From Desulfovibrio sp. (lineage in GTDB: Bacteria > Desulfobacterota > Desulfovibrionia > Desulfovibrionales > Desulfovibrionaceae): a stretch of DNA of 64,000 nucleotides. Made by a program: the position numbers and the translations under genes. The notes under the pieces are model-generated. The model was not told the DNA's origin, made no database searches, and saw only the letters and a program-made list of their open reading frames with translations. The DNA is taken from assembly GCA_016218665.1 (NCBI GenBank), contig JACRDI010000010.1, positions 37,000 through 100,999 on the forward strand. The letters are read 5' to 3'. Of this stretch, positions 18,377-27,928 are shown one piece after another; the stretch's first letter is position 1, and every line of letters starts with the position of its first letter.

Positions 18377-19996
18377 ATGGCGGACCTCATCCTGCTCGGC
18401 ATAACCGAACCCAAAAGCCCGGACGACAAGGTCTGGAAGATTCCCTACGCCCTGCCCATCATCGTGCGGCAGCTGCAGAAGACCAGCCACAGCTTCGAGG
18501 TGCTGGACACGCACCTGCACAAGCTCTCCTTCCCGGAGCTCATGGCCCGCGCGCTGGAGAAGAAGCGGCAGGTCTACGGCATCAGCGCCTGGTCGCACAA
18601 CTATCTGCAGGTGAAGGAGCTGGCCGCGCGCATCCGCGCCGCCCACCCGGAGGCCGTCATCATCGTGGGCGGCATCCTCTCCGGCAACGACGAGGCCGTG
18701 CTCAAGACCACCGAGGTGGACATCGTCTCCACCGGGGCCGAGGGCGAGCATATCCTGCCGGAGTTGCTGGACTGCGTGGACCGCGGCCTGCAAGGCCTGG
18801 AGGGCGTGGACGGCATCAGCTACCGTGGGCCGGACGGCGCCGTGCTGCGCACCAAGAAGCGCCGCCTCATGAGCCGCGAGGACTTCCAGAAGCAGGAGTT
18901 CCCGGCCTACGAGTACTTCGACGAGCAGATGCACGAGATTGCCGCCAACCTGAAGACCCGGCACGACGTGCCCATCCAGGCCTTCCCGCTTTTGACCATG
19001 CGCGGCTGCCCCTTCCGCTGCACCTTCTGCGGCCACATGTACGGCCACCGCATTCTGCGCAAGAACTGGGACCTGTTCTTCGACGAGGTGCTGTTCCTGG
19101 TGGAGCGCTACGGCTACACCGGCTTCTTCAGCAACGACACCAACATGTTCCTGAACGAGAAGGACGCCCACGACTACTGCGCCGAATACACGCGCAGGGG
19201 CGCCACCTTCCACATCGTGGCCGAGCTGCGCCTGACCTTCGGCGACGAGGCCCTGTTCCGCAAGCTCTCCGACCACGGCGTCAAGATCGTCAACTACGGG
19301 CTGGAGTCCGGCAGCCAGGACATCCTGAACCGCATGCAGAAGGGCACGGAGATGGACACCTGCCGCCGCATCATCAAGGAGACCCTGGACGCGGACGTGA
19401 TGATCCACGGCAACTTCATCTTCGGCATCCCCGGCGAGAACAAGCGGACCATCACGCAGACCCGCGACTTCATGTTCTGGCTTGAGCGCCTCTACGCCGG
19501 GCAGCGCAGGCGCTACAAGGCCCAGGGCCGCATGAACACCTCCGGCTACGGCTGGACCGTGCTGCTGCTCTCGCCTACCTCGGCCTTGTACCGCGAGGCC
19601 CTGGAGGAGGGGCTCATCACCGACGAGGCCGCCTACCTGGCCTCCCTGTGCGACGATCGCTTCATGCAGCTGGCCAAGGGCAGCACCTTCAAGATCTCCC
19701 TGGCGCAGGAGGCCGGCAACATCAACATGAGCGAGTTCTCCTCGCGCACGGCCCTGGCCAACTACGTCAAGTTCTCCATGCACTGGGTGGCGTTCCTGGC
19801 GCGCTTCCTCGAAACCGGCCGCTGGCTGGGCCAGCCCCTGGCCACCCTCAAGATCGGCTGGCTGGCGCTCAAGCACTACGGCCTGTACCTGCAGACCGCC
19901 CTTTCCGACGCCCTGGCGGGCCGCAAGGGCTACGTCCCGCGCGACAAGCGCCCCGGCGCCAAGACCCTCAAGGAGTTTTCGTGCTGCGCGAAATGA
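18377..19996 (+). CDS. B12-binding domain/radical SAM protein
   Basis: YGISAWSHNYLQVKELAARIRAAHPEAVIIVGGIL then LLTMRGCPFRCTFCGHMYGHRILR. Confidence 0.87.
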   Translation: MADLILLGITEPKSPDDKVWKIPYALPIIVRQLQKTSHSFEVLDTHLHKLSFPELMARALEKKRQVYGISAWSHNYLQVKELAARIRAAHPEAVIIVGGILSGNDEAVLKTTEVDIVSTGAEGEHILPELLDCVDRGLQGLEGVDGISYRGPDGAVLRTKKRRLMSREDFQKQEFPAYEYFDEQMHEIAANLKTRHDVPIQAFPLLTMRGCPFRCTFCGHMYGHRILRKNWDLFFDEVLFLVERYGYTGFFSNDTNMFLNEKDAHDYCAEYTRRGATFHIVAELRLTFGDEALFRKLSDHGVKIVNYGLESGSQDILNRMQKGTEMDTCRRIIKETLDADVMIHGNFIFGIPGENKRTITQTRDFMFWLERLYAGQRRRYKAQGRMNTSGYGWTVLLLSPTSALYREALEEGLITDEAAYLASLCDDRFMQLAKGSTFKISLAQEAGNINMSEFSSRTALANYVKFSMHWVAFLARFLETGRWLGQPLATLKIGWLALKHYGLYLQTALSDALAGRKGYVPRDKRPGAKTLKEFSCCAK

Positions 19997-21720
19997 TATC
20001 CGCGCCGGACGTGCGCGCGGACCTGGCCGCGGCCATGGCCCTGGACCCGGAGTTCGAGGACCTGCGCGCGCGCATGGTGGCCCGCTTTCTGGACGGCCTG
20101 CCCCAGGGCTCCAGGGTGCTCCTTTCGGGCTGCGGGGGCGTGGCCCGGCGGCTGGCGGAGGCGCATGCGGCGAGCCTGGCGCGGCACAACGCGGCCTTCA
20201 CCGACGGTTCGGTCCCTGATGGCGGGTCGGTTCCTGATGACTCCACGGCCGGAGCCCGCAGCGAATTTCACGGCTTTCCCCTGCTGCCCACGTCCGGGGC
20301 CCTGGCCTTCGACCCGGCCCACGCCCTGCTGCTGACCTGCACCTTCGAGCCGGCCATGCGGGCGCGTCTGGCCGGCCTGCCGGCGGAGCGCCTGTTCGGC
20401 TTGCTCGGCCTCGTGCGGGAACAGGCCGGCGACGCCGACCGGCTTGAGGCCCTGGCGCGGATGCAGGCCATGGCCGAGAGCCTGCTGTCCGGTCTGGCCA
20501 GCACCTTTGCGCCCGGCGACAAAACCGTGGCCATCGTCGAACCCGACCTTTGCGGCTCGAACCTCAGCCTGCTCAAGCACCTCCGCGCCCACGGCTGGAA
20601 GGTGGCGCTGTTCATCCGCCGCAACGCCCAGATCTCCCGCCCCGTGGACCGGCTCATCCCCGAGGGCTACGCCGACTGGCTCTTCGAGGCCCCGTCCTTC
20701 GACGGCCTGCGCCTGCTCATGCCCTTTCTGCTTGCGCGCCACGCGTTCAGCGTCACCTGGGTCACCGTGTTCGCCTATGCCTTGCCCTTCGTGGACAGGT
20801 GCATCAGCGCGTCGGCCGGGCCCGTGGTCATCCTCTACGATACGTTCCTGTCCCAGATAATGGAGGACAAGGCCTTTGCCGAGGGGATGCACCGGCGCGG
20901 CACCATTGGGGGAGACGAGGTGCATCGCCTGGAAGGGCGGGTGCTCCGCGGATCGGCCGGAATGTTCCACAGGCACCCGGACTTCCTGAACGAGCGCTAC
21001 GGGAGCCGGCACGGGTGCCGCATCAAGGCCCTGAAGCTGCTGCACCCCATGGATCCGCCGTCCGGACAGCCGCCGGCGCGGTTTTCCGCCGCCGATGGCC
21101 GCCTCCACGTGGTGAGCATCTTCTCCCTGCACAAGGATCCCATGGTCACGGTGCATACCGCGCACCCCATCTCCTGCATCTTCGAGCCCATCGAAGCCCT
21201 GACGGGCGCAGGCATACGGTTTACGGTCATCAACCCGCTCGATCCCGGCTGGGACCACGACTACGACATGTTGCGGACGCTGGCCGAGGAGAACCCGCTG
21301 TTCGAGTACCGCACCGCCATGCCCTTTGACCGGCTGCTGGAGCTCCTGCCGCGCTACGATTTCGGCTGGACCTGCCGCAGAATCCCCCGGGTCGAGATCG
21401 AGTATACCCGCACGCACCTGCCTTACATGCTGTTCGCCTTTCTGCATGCGCGGGTGCCTGTGCTGGTCTCCCCGGAGACGGAGTACCTGGCTGAACTGGT
21501 GCGCGGGCACGGAGCCGGGCTTGTGCTGCCGGCAGACGAGTGGGCGCGCGCCGGCGAGAAGCTGGCGGCCTTCGACCGCGCGGCCTATGACCTCGGCGTG
21601 GAGCGCTGGGCCGCCGAGCTGGACACTGGGCGGCAGGCCGCGCGCATCGCCGCCTTCCTGGGGGAAATCCTCGCCGGGGACCGCACCCGGCCCCTGGCAA
21701 GCCAAGGAGAGCGCCCGTGA
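19993..21720 (+). CDS. putative glycosyltransferase with N-terminal GCGG Rossmann-like module
   Basis: ATG at 19993 (GTG at 19981 also possible), overlaps previous stop (ATGA); VLLSGCGGVARRLAEAH; C-terminal YMLFAFLHARVPVLVSPETEYLAELV; paralog of 30580..32358. Confidence 0.55.
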   Translation: MISAPDVRADLAAAMALDPEFEDLRARMVARFLDGLPQGSRVLLSGCGGVARRLAEAHAASLARHNAAFTDGSVPDGGSVPDDSTAGARSEFHGFPLLPTSGALAFDPAHALLLTCTFEPAMRARLAGLPAERLFGLLGLVREQAGDADRLEALARMQAMAESLLSGLASTFAPGDKTVAIVEPDLCGSNLSLLKHLRAHGWKVALFIRRNAQISRPVDRLIPEGYADWLFEAPSFDGLRLLMPFLLARHAFSVTWVTVFAYALPFVDRCISASAGPVVILYDTFLSQIMEDKAFAEGMHRRGTIGGDEVHRLEGRVLRGSAGMFHRHPDFLNERYGSRHGCRIKALKLLHPMDPPSGQPPARFSAADGRLHVVSIFSLHKDPMVTVHTAHPISCIFEPIEALTGAGIRFTVINPLDPGWDHDYDMLRTLAEENPLFEYRTAMPFDRLLELLPRYDFGWTCRRIPRVEIEYTRTHLPYMLFAFLHARVPVLVSPETEYLAELVRGHGAGLVLPADEWARAGEKLAAFDRAAYDLGVERWAAELDTGRQAARIAAFLGEILAGDRTRPLASQGERP

Positions 21721-22892
21721 ACGTCCTGCTTTTGACCGGAGCGCCGCGCTCCAGCCGCATCAGGGATTTTCTCGCAGCCAGAACGGACCGGCTCCAGGAG
21801 TGCTCCCTGCCGCTGACCCTTGAGGCCGCGCGGGAGATGGCGCCAGACTTCATGGTCATCCACGGCTACGGCCCCATCATCAAGGCTCCGGTGGTGGATG
21901 CCTGGGCTGGCCGCATCATCAATCTGCACAACACCTTCCTGCCCTGGGGCCGCGGCCTCATGGGCAATGTGTGGAGCTACTTCGAGGACGTGCCCAAGGG
22001 GGTTTCCCTCCACAGCGTCGACGCCGGGGTCGACACCGGGGACGTCATCGCCCGCCGGCCCGTGTCCCTGGGCCTGGAGGAGACCCTCCAGTCGTCCTGG
22101 GAGGTCCTCATGGACGCGCTGGAGCGGATGTTCATGGAGCAGTGGGAGGGCATCGCCGCCCGGCGCGCGGCGCCCACCCCGCAGGCCATGCTGGACGCCC
22201 TGGGCACGCACCACGACCGCAAGGCCGGAGACTGGCTGCTCTCCCTGTGCCCGCAACGCTGGCAGACGCCCGTGGCCCATGTGGCCGCCCTCGGGCGCGA
22301 GTACCGCGAGGACCCGGCCGCCTTTGCGCAACGGTGCGGCGGAGAGAGGGCCCTGCCGCCCCTGCCGCCGCCCACCTCCATGCCCCAGGGCAAGGCGGGC
22401 GTGGAGGGCGAGGTCTCCGTGCGGCCCGCCACGGCGGAGGACAGCCTCATCAACTGGCTGTGGGTGAACGACCCCGTGACACGGGCCATGTTCAAGAAGA
22501 ACCACTACGTGGGCTGGTCGGAGCACGAGCAGTGGTACGGCGGGCTGCTGCGCCGCCAGGACATGTTCCTGTACATCGGGCTGGCCGGCGGGCGGCGCAT
22601 CGGCAACGTGCGCTTCGACCGGCGCGCGCCGGGAACCTACGAGATCAGCATCAACATGGACCCCAGGCACAGGGGCCAGGGCCTGGGCCACCGCATGCTC
22701 GCGGCAGCCATCGGGGCCTTCCGGGCCCGCGCCGAAGTGTCGATGTTCTTCGCCATGGCCAAGAAGAGCAATCCGCCCTCCATCAAGACCTTCGCCAGGC
22801 TGGGCATCCACGTCACGGCCGAGGCCAGCCCCCTGGCCGTGAGCCGCGGCTTTGACCCGGAGACCGAAGTGTACATGGAGCGGCGCCTGTGA
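21717..22892 (+). CDS. formyltransferase-like domain fused to GNAT acetyltransferase
   Basis: N-term VIHGYGPIIKAPVVDAWAGRIINLHNTFLPWGRGLMGNVWSYFEDVPKGVSLHSVDAGVDTGDVIARRPV; C-term GNAT VRFDRRAPGTYEISINMDPRHRGQGLGHRML. Confidence 0.75.
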   Translation: MNVLLLTGAPRSSRIRDFLAARTDRLQECSLPLTLEAAREMAPDFMVIHGYGPIIKAPVVDAWAGRIINLHNTFLPWGRGLMGNVWSYFEDVPKGVSLHSVDAGVDTGDVIARRPVSLGLEETLQSSWEVLMDALERMFMEQWEGIAARRAAPTPQAMLDALGTHHDRKAGDWLLSLCPQRWQTPVAHVAALGREYREDPAAFAQRCGGERALPPLPPPTSMPQGKAGVEGEVSVRPATAEDSLINWLWVNDPVTRAMFKKNHYVGWSEHEQWYGGLLRRQDMFLYIGLAGGRRIGNVRFDRRAPGTYEISINMDPRHRGQGLGHRMLAAAIGAFRARAEVSMFFAMAKKSNPPSIKTFARLGIHVTAEASPLAVSRGFDPETEVYMERRL

Positions 22893-22956
22893 ACGCACGC
22901 CCGCGGCAAGGACGGGACACGGCCCAGCGCGGGGCGCACGCGCCCAAGGAGACCGC

Positions 22957-24144
22957 ATGAACAGCACCAGCCAGCCCCTCTCCATCGAGGCCTATGACGC
23001 CGCCCAGCTTGAGGCCCAGGCGTCCTGCCGCTCCAACCACCTGCTGCAGGCGGCCATGCCGGTCACGTTCACCGGCGCCTCCTACCCCATTTGCGTGCGC
23101 CAGGAGCGCGAGCTGGTGCGCTTCCTCTGCGGCATGAACAACGGCCGGGCCCGGCTGTACTACGAGCAGGCCCTGGGCGGCTTCACCCGCGCGGAGTTCG
23201 ACGTCTTCCTCGACGCCGCCAAACGCTGCCTGGACATGGCGGAGCAGCGCTTCGGCTGCCGCCAGGCCTCGCTCGGCACCATCATCGGCGCGGTGTTCCA
23301 CCTGCGCTGCCTGCGGGCGCTGTTCCCCCAGGGCGGAGCCATCCTGGAGGCCGGGCCCGGCAGCGGGCTCACCTCGGCCCTTTTGGCCCGCGCCGGGTAC
23401 GGCGTGCTGGCCGTGGACATCACCCAGGGCTTCTACCTGGCCCAGAGCCGCCTGTTCCACGCCTTCGGCCTGGAGGTGGACGAACTGGCCGCGGACCAGC
23501 GCCCCCTGGCGGACATCGGCGCCATCGCGCCGGGCCGCGTCGTGCATGCGCCCTGGTGGAAGTACATGCTGCCCCAGCCGGACTTCGCCCCGGCCATCGA
23601 CGGCGTGGTGGCCAACGGGGTGCTGTGCGAGATGGCCCACGGGGCGCTGGTGTACAACCTGCAATTGTGGCGCAGGCTGTTCGACGCCGCCGGGCGGCCC
23701 TGCGCGCTCTTCGCCCACTGCCTGGGCGCGCCCGACAGCGTTGGCAGCGTCGGCAGCGTTGGCGGCGAGGGCGGCTACGCCCGCCTGGAGGCCACGCGCA
23801 AGCGCCTGTCCTTCGTCATCGCCCACGGCGACGCCAACATCATGGTGTACACCACGCGCAGGAACGCCGCGTGCGACGCCTACCGGCAGCGCATGGCCCA
23901 GCCCGGCAACACCGACACGCGCACCTTCGCCTCGGACAACCTGTTCCAGGCGCGGCTGGCGCAAGGCGCGGCGGCCCTGGCGGGGGAGCCCCGTGTGGGC
24001 TTCGAGGACGTTGTGCGCGCCTACACCGAGCTCTGCGGCGAGGCCGACAACGACGACGAGCGTTTCCTCGGCTTTCTGAACACCGGCATGCAGACCGCCT
24101 GGAGCCACCTGCTCTGGCGCGGCGAAGAGGGGGCCCAGGCCTAG
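22957..24144 (+). CDS. putative SAM-dependent methyltransferase
   Basis: ILEAGPGSGLTSALLARAGYGVLAVDITQGFYLAQSRLFHAFG; resembles 32348..33508. Confidence 0.6.
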   Translation: MNSTSQPLSIEAYDAAQLEAQASCRSNHLLQAAMPVTFTGASYPICVRQERELVRFLCGMNNGRARLYYEQALGGFTRAEFDVFLDAAKRCLDMAEQRFGCRQASLGTIIGAVFHLRCLRALFPQGGAILEAGPGSGLTSALLARAGYGVLAVDITQGFYLAQSRLFHAFGLEVDELAADQRPLADIGAIAPGRVVHAPWWKYMLPQPDFAPAIDGVVANGVLCEMAHGALVYNLQLWRRLFDAAGRPCALFAHCLGAPDSVGSVGSVGGEGGYARLEATRKRLSFVIAHGDANIMVYTTRRNAACDAYRQRMAQPGNTDTRTFASDNLFQARLAQGAAALAGEPRVGFEDVVRAYTELCGEADNDDERFLGFLNTGMQTAWSHLLWRGEEGAQA

Positions 24145-24175
24145 GCCCGGCGTTCCGACAAAAGGGAGAGAGCCC

Positions 24176-25474
24176 ATGCGTTTCATCAACACACCCGCCG
24201 AGATTCCAGCCGGCGACCTGTGCATCTACGGTGCCGGGGGCCGCGCGGCCGAGCTGCTGGCCGCCCTGGCCGCACAGGGCCGGGCCGGGCAGGTCAAATG
24301 CCTGGCCGACAGCTTCACGCCCGGCGAGTTCCGGGGCCTGCCCGTGCTCACGCCCGACATGCTGCTCGCCCGCATGGCCTCGCAGCCCCTGCGCGTGGTG
24401 GTGGCCAGCACCCACTACCGCGACATCGTGCCCGCCCTGGCCCGCGCAGGCGTGGCGGGCATCCTGGCGTACGACCCCGCCCCGGTGCGCTGCCTGTACC
24501 GGCGCATATTTCAAAGCCCGCTGTCGCCTGGGCGCATCACCGTGCTCGACATCGGCGCGCGGGAGGAGCATGCCGAGGCCCTGCCTCAGGAGTGGGAGCG
24601 CCTGGACCCGGAGGATCTCGCCATCCACGGCTTCGACCCCGACGCCGGAGAGTGCGCCCGCGTGGAGGAGAAGGCCCGGCTCATGGGGGCGGAGTGTTCC
24701 ATGACGCCCGTGGGCCTGTGGAGCGCGCCGGGGGAGATTCCGTTCTTCACCACCGATCCCATGCTCTCCTGCTCCTGCTACCCGTTCAACACGGCGTACA
24801 TCTCTCGCCTGCGTTACCAGCCCGATGAGAACGGGGAGGGCGGCACGGGGCTTCTGGACACCCTCTCCGGCTTCGCCGAGACGCGGGTGCGCGTGGACAA
24901 CCTGGACAACCTGGCGCCCGGCCTGGGCCTGGGCCCAGGCGGCCGTCCGGTGGACTTCGCCAAGCTCGACGTGCAGGGCGCGGAGCTGGAGATCCTGCGC
25001 GGCGCGCGGAACATTCTGCCGGACGTGCTGGCGGCCAAGGTGGAGGTGTGGTTCGCCCCCTACCACAAGGGCATTCCCCTGTTCGCCGAGGTGGACGCCT
25101 TCCTGCGCGGACAGGGGCTGTCGTTCTTCGGCCTCAGCGGCTTCGGCGCGCGCGGCGTGGGCCGCACGGTCAGCCCGGTGAACGTGGCCGCCATTCCCCG
25201 CTGCGCCGACCACATGGGCCAACTGGTGGCCTCCGACGCCTTCTATTTCCGCGATCCCCTGGCGGAGGGCGCGCCGCCCCTGCCCCTGCCCCGCCTGCTG
25301 CGGCTGGTGGTGCTGGCCGAGGCCGCGCACCAGCAGGAGTACGCCTTCGAACTGCTGCGCTGGGCCGCGGAGGGCCCGGCCTACCCGGAGCGCGCGGCCG
25401 AGCTGCGCCAGATCTTCAACGCCGCCGCCGCGGACTACGCGGCGCTTGCGCCCAGCAAGGAGAATCCGTCATGA
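24176..25474 (+). CDS. FkbM family methyltransferase with N-terminal IYGAGG module (paralog 3)
   Basis: DLCIYGAGGRAAELLAAL; VLDIGAREEHAEAL; VDFAKLDVQGAELEILRGARNILPDVLAAKVEVWF. Confidence 0.78.
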   Translation: MRFINTPAEIPAGDLCIYGAGGRAAELLAALAAQGRAGQVKCLADSFTPGEFRGLPVLTPDMLLARMASQPLRVVVASTHYRDIVPALARAGVAGILAYDPAPVRCLYRRIFQSPLSPGRITVLDIGAREEHAEALPQEWERLDPEDLAIHGFDPDAGECARVEEKARLMGAECSMTPVGLWSAPGEIPFFTTDPMLSCSCYPFNTAYISRLRYQPDENGEGGTGLLDTLSGFAETRVRVDNLDNLAPGLGLGPGGRPVDFAKLDVQGAELEILRGARNILPDVLAAKVEVWFAPYHKGIPLFAEVDAFLRGQGLSFFGLSGFGARGVGRTVSPVNVAAIPRCADHMGQLVASDAFYFRDPLAEGAPPLPLPRLLRLVVLAEAAHQQEYAFELLRWAAEGPAYPERAAELRQIFNAAAADYAALAPSKENPS

Positions 25475-26682
25475 GCAACGCTCCCGAAAAGCTCGCCATC
25501 CACGGCGGGGAAAAGCTCCGCAAGACCCCCATGCCGCCGCGCCTGGCCTTTGGCCCGGCCGAGCGCCAGGCCCTCATGGAGGCCGCGGAGTACTACGCCG
25601 GCCGCGACGAGGACCCCCCCTACCAGGGCCGCTACGAGGAGGAGTTCTGCCGCCGCTTCGCCGCGTATCAGGGTGGGGGCCATGCGGACGCCGTGTCCTC
25701 GGGCACGGCCTCGGTGTTCGTGGCCCTGGCGGCCCTTGATCTGCCCAAGGGCAGCGAGGTCGTCATCTCCCCCGTCACCGACTCCGGCCCGCTCAACTGC
25801 ATCATCATGCTGGGCCTCACGCCCGTGGTGGCCGACTCCGCCCCGGACGACTACAACATGGGCCTGGAGCAGCTGGCGAGCCGCTTCACCCCCCGCACCA
25901 GCGGCGTGCTGGCCGTGCACAGCGCGGGCCAGCCCCTGGCCATAGACGCCATGGTCGAGGCCGCCCACGCGCGCGGCATCAAGGTGCTGGAGGACTGCAG
26001 CCAGGCCCCCGGCGCGGACTGGAACGGCCGCAAGGTGGGCTCCTGGGGCGACATCGCCGCCTTTTCCACCATGTACCGCAAGACCCTCACCGCCGGTGCC
26101 AGCGGCGGGCTGGTCTACTCGCCCACGGAGGAGCTGTACCGCACGGCGCTGGCCCACGCCGACCGGGGCAAGCCCGCCTGGCGAAAGGATCTGGACCTGC
26201 GCGACCCCGGCCACGCGCTCTTTCCCGCGCTCAACTTCAACACCGACGAGCTCTCCTGCGCCATCGGCATCGCCTCGCTGGCGCGGCTGGACGAGTCCGT
26301 GGCCGCCCGGCGGGCCTTCCTGGCGCGCCTGTGCGAGGAACTGCCCAAGGCCAGCCGCGTGTGCCGTCCCTCGCACCTGGACCCCGGCTGCTCGCCCTTC
26401 TACTTCCCCGTCATGGTGGACGTGGACGCCATCAGCTGCACCAAGACCGAGTTCGCCCGCGCCGTGGCGGCCGAGGGCATCGGCCTGGGCGAGCACTACG
26501 GCTGCCTCGTCAGCTCCTGGAGCTTCGCCAAGGGCCATCTTTCGGACGGCTTCGACACCCCGAACGCCCTGTCCATGCGCGACCGCTCCTTCAACCTGTA
26601 CGTGAACGAGCGCTACGGCGAGCAGGAGGTCAGGGACGTGGTGGCGGCCATCGCCAAGGTGGAGGCCTGGTACAGGCGCTAG
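25471..26682 (+). CDS. DegT/DnrJ/EryC1/StrS family aminotransferase
   Basis: LAIHGGEKLRKTPMPP…DAVSSGTASVFVALAAL…VLEDCSQAPGADWNGRKVGSWGDIAAFSTMYRKTLTAGASGGLVY; ATG at 25471 overlaps previous stop. Confidence 0.88.
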   Translation: MSNAPEKLAIHGGEKLRKTPMPPRLAFGPAERQALMEAAEYYAGRDEDPPYQGRYEEEFCRRFAAYQGGGHADAVSSGTASVFVALAALDLPKGSEVVISPVTDSGPLNCIIMLGLTPVVADSAPDDYNMGLEQLASRFTPRTSGVLAVHSAGQPLAIDAMVEAAHARGIKVLEDCSQAPGADWNGRKVGSWGDIAAFSTMYRKTLTAGASGGLVYSPTEELYRTALAHADRGKPAWRKDLDLRDPGHALFPALNFNTDELSCAIGIASLARLDESVAARRAFLARLCEELPKASRVCRPSHLDPGCSPFYFPVMVDVDAISCTKTEFARAVAAEGIGLGEHYGCLVSSWSFAKGHLSDGFDTPNALSMRDRSFNLYVNERYGEQEVRDVVAAIAKVEAWYRR

Positions 26683-26707
26683 GCGGCGTCCTTCCAGGGA
26701 AACGAAA

Positions 26708-26731
26708 GGGGCCCGGCAAACGCCGGGCCCC
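26708..26731. terminator. bidirectional hairpin between convergent operons
   Basis: GGGGCCCGGC-AAAC-GCCGGGCCCC, perfect 10-bp stem between convergent CDS ends at 26682 and 26765. Confidence 0.75.
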
Positions 26732-26764
26732 TTGCATATTGCATCGCCGAAACCGGACCGGCCG

Positions 26765-27928
26765 TCAGTCCGCCATTTCCAGCCGCTCCACGGGGTCGGC
26801 CGCGTCCAGCAGGGTCTCGCGCGGGAGCTCGAACAGGGCGAAGTTCCCGGGGTTCTCCAGGGCCTCGATCCCCAGGCCAGCGGGCAGGCCCGCCAGGGCC
26901 GGCGCGAAACGCACCAGGCGCGGGTAGCGCTGGCGCGCGCCGCGTATCTCCTGGGGCACCTCGCACAGATAGTCCAGCCGGCCATCCTCGGCCTCGCGCA
27001 GCAGCCGGTAGGGGTGCACGTCCTCGTCCAGGCGGCAGCCGCTCACCAGGGGGCGGCTGGCCCCGGCCAGGGCCTTGGCGAAGGCCTCCACCTCGGCCGC
27101 GCCCACGCGGGGGTAGTCCGGGTGGCGCAGCAGCATGGGCCCGGCCCCGGCGGAGCCTTCAAAGCGTTTGCCGAACAGCCGCAGCCCGCCGCGGCCGCCC
27201 GGATCGTCCGTGGGCTCCGCCCCCGTGCGGCGGCCGCCCAGGGCCAGGCGCGCCAGGCGCAGATCCTGGGGCTCGTCCAGGTCCAGCCCCTCCAGGCGCG
27301 AGAGCACGTGCGGCAGGGGCCGCCGGTGCTGGGGCGAGTAGAACAGGTGGCGGCGGCACTCCAGCACGATGTTGAAGGCGAAAAGGTTCTGCAGCACGCC
27401 CCCGGCCAGGCCTTCCAGGCCGGGCAGAAAGCGCGAAAGCGCGCCGTCCTCGTCCCGCAGCCAGCAGTTGGCGGGGTCGAGCCCGGTGGGCACCACGCTG
27501 CGCACGTTCACCACCAGTTCGTCCGCCTGGGCGCGCTCCAGGGCCCTGGCGAGGCTGTCCGGCAGGCGGAAGGGGTGGGTGGGGCTCATGCCCACGTGCA
27601 CGTCCGGGACGAAGTTCTCGTGCTCCTTCAGCCAGGCCCACTGGAACTCCAGGGCGTCCTCCAGGCTGGAGCGGTCCTGGGCCAGGTGCGCCGGCCGCAG
27701 GAAGGGGGCCTCCGCGCCCAGGGAGATGGCCAGGTCGCGGATCTCGGGGTCGTCGGTGTTCACCAGCACGCGGTCCATGCCCGGCGTGTTCAGGGCGGCC
27801 TCGATGGTGTAGGCCAGCACGGGCCTGCCGCAGAGGTCCAGCAGGGCCTTGCGCGGCAGCCCCTTGGAGCCCCCGCGCGCGGGAATCCAGGCGAGGACGG
27901 TGCGGTCCTGTCCGTCGATGCGGATCAC
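26765..27928 (-). CDS. acylneuraminate (CMP-NeuAc synthetase-like) cytidylyltransferase with extra C-terminal domain
   Basis: VLAWIPARGGSKGLPRKALLDLCGRPVLAYTIEAAL…DDPEIRDLAISLGAEAPFLRPAHLAQDRSS; GTG start at 27928 overlaps upstream stop. Confidence 0.78.
   Translation of the reverse strand: MIRIDGQDRTVLAWIPARGGSKGLPRKALLDLCGRPVLAYTIEAALNTPGMDRVLVNTDDPEIRDLAISLGAEAPFLRPAHLAQDRSSLEDALEFQWAWLKEHENFVPDVHVGMSPTHPFRLPDSLARALERAQADELVVNVRSVVPTGLDPANCWLRDEDGALSRFLPGLEGLAGGVLQNLFAFNIVLECRRHLFYSPQHRRPLPHVLSRLEGLDLDEPQDLRLARLALGGRRTGAEPTDDPGGRGGLRLFGKRFEGSAGAGPMLLRHPDYPRVGAAEVEAFAKALAGASRPLVSGCRLDEDVHPYRLLREAEDGRLDYLCEVPQEIRGARQRYPRLVRFAPALAGLPAGLGIEALENPGNFALFELPRETLLDAADPVERLEMAD

Noticed and set aside
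20550-21329. 259-aa plus-strand ORF inside 19993..21720
   Set aside because: Out-of-frame overlap with Arg/Pro-rich composition; the longer frame has a paralog at 30580.
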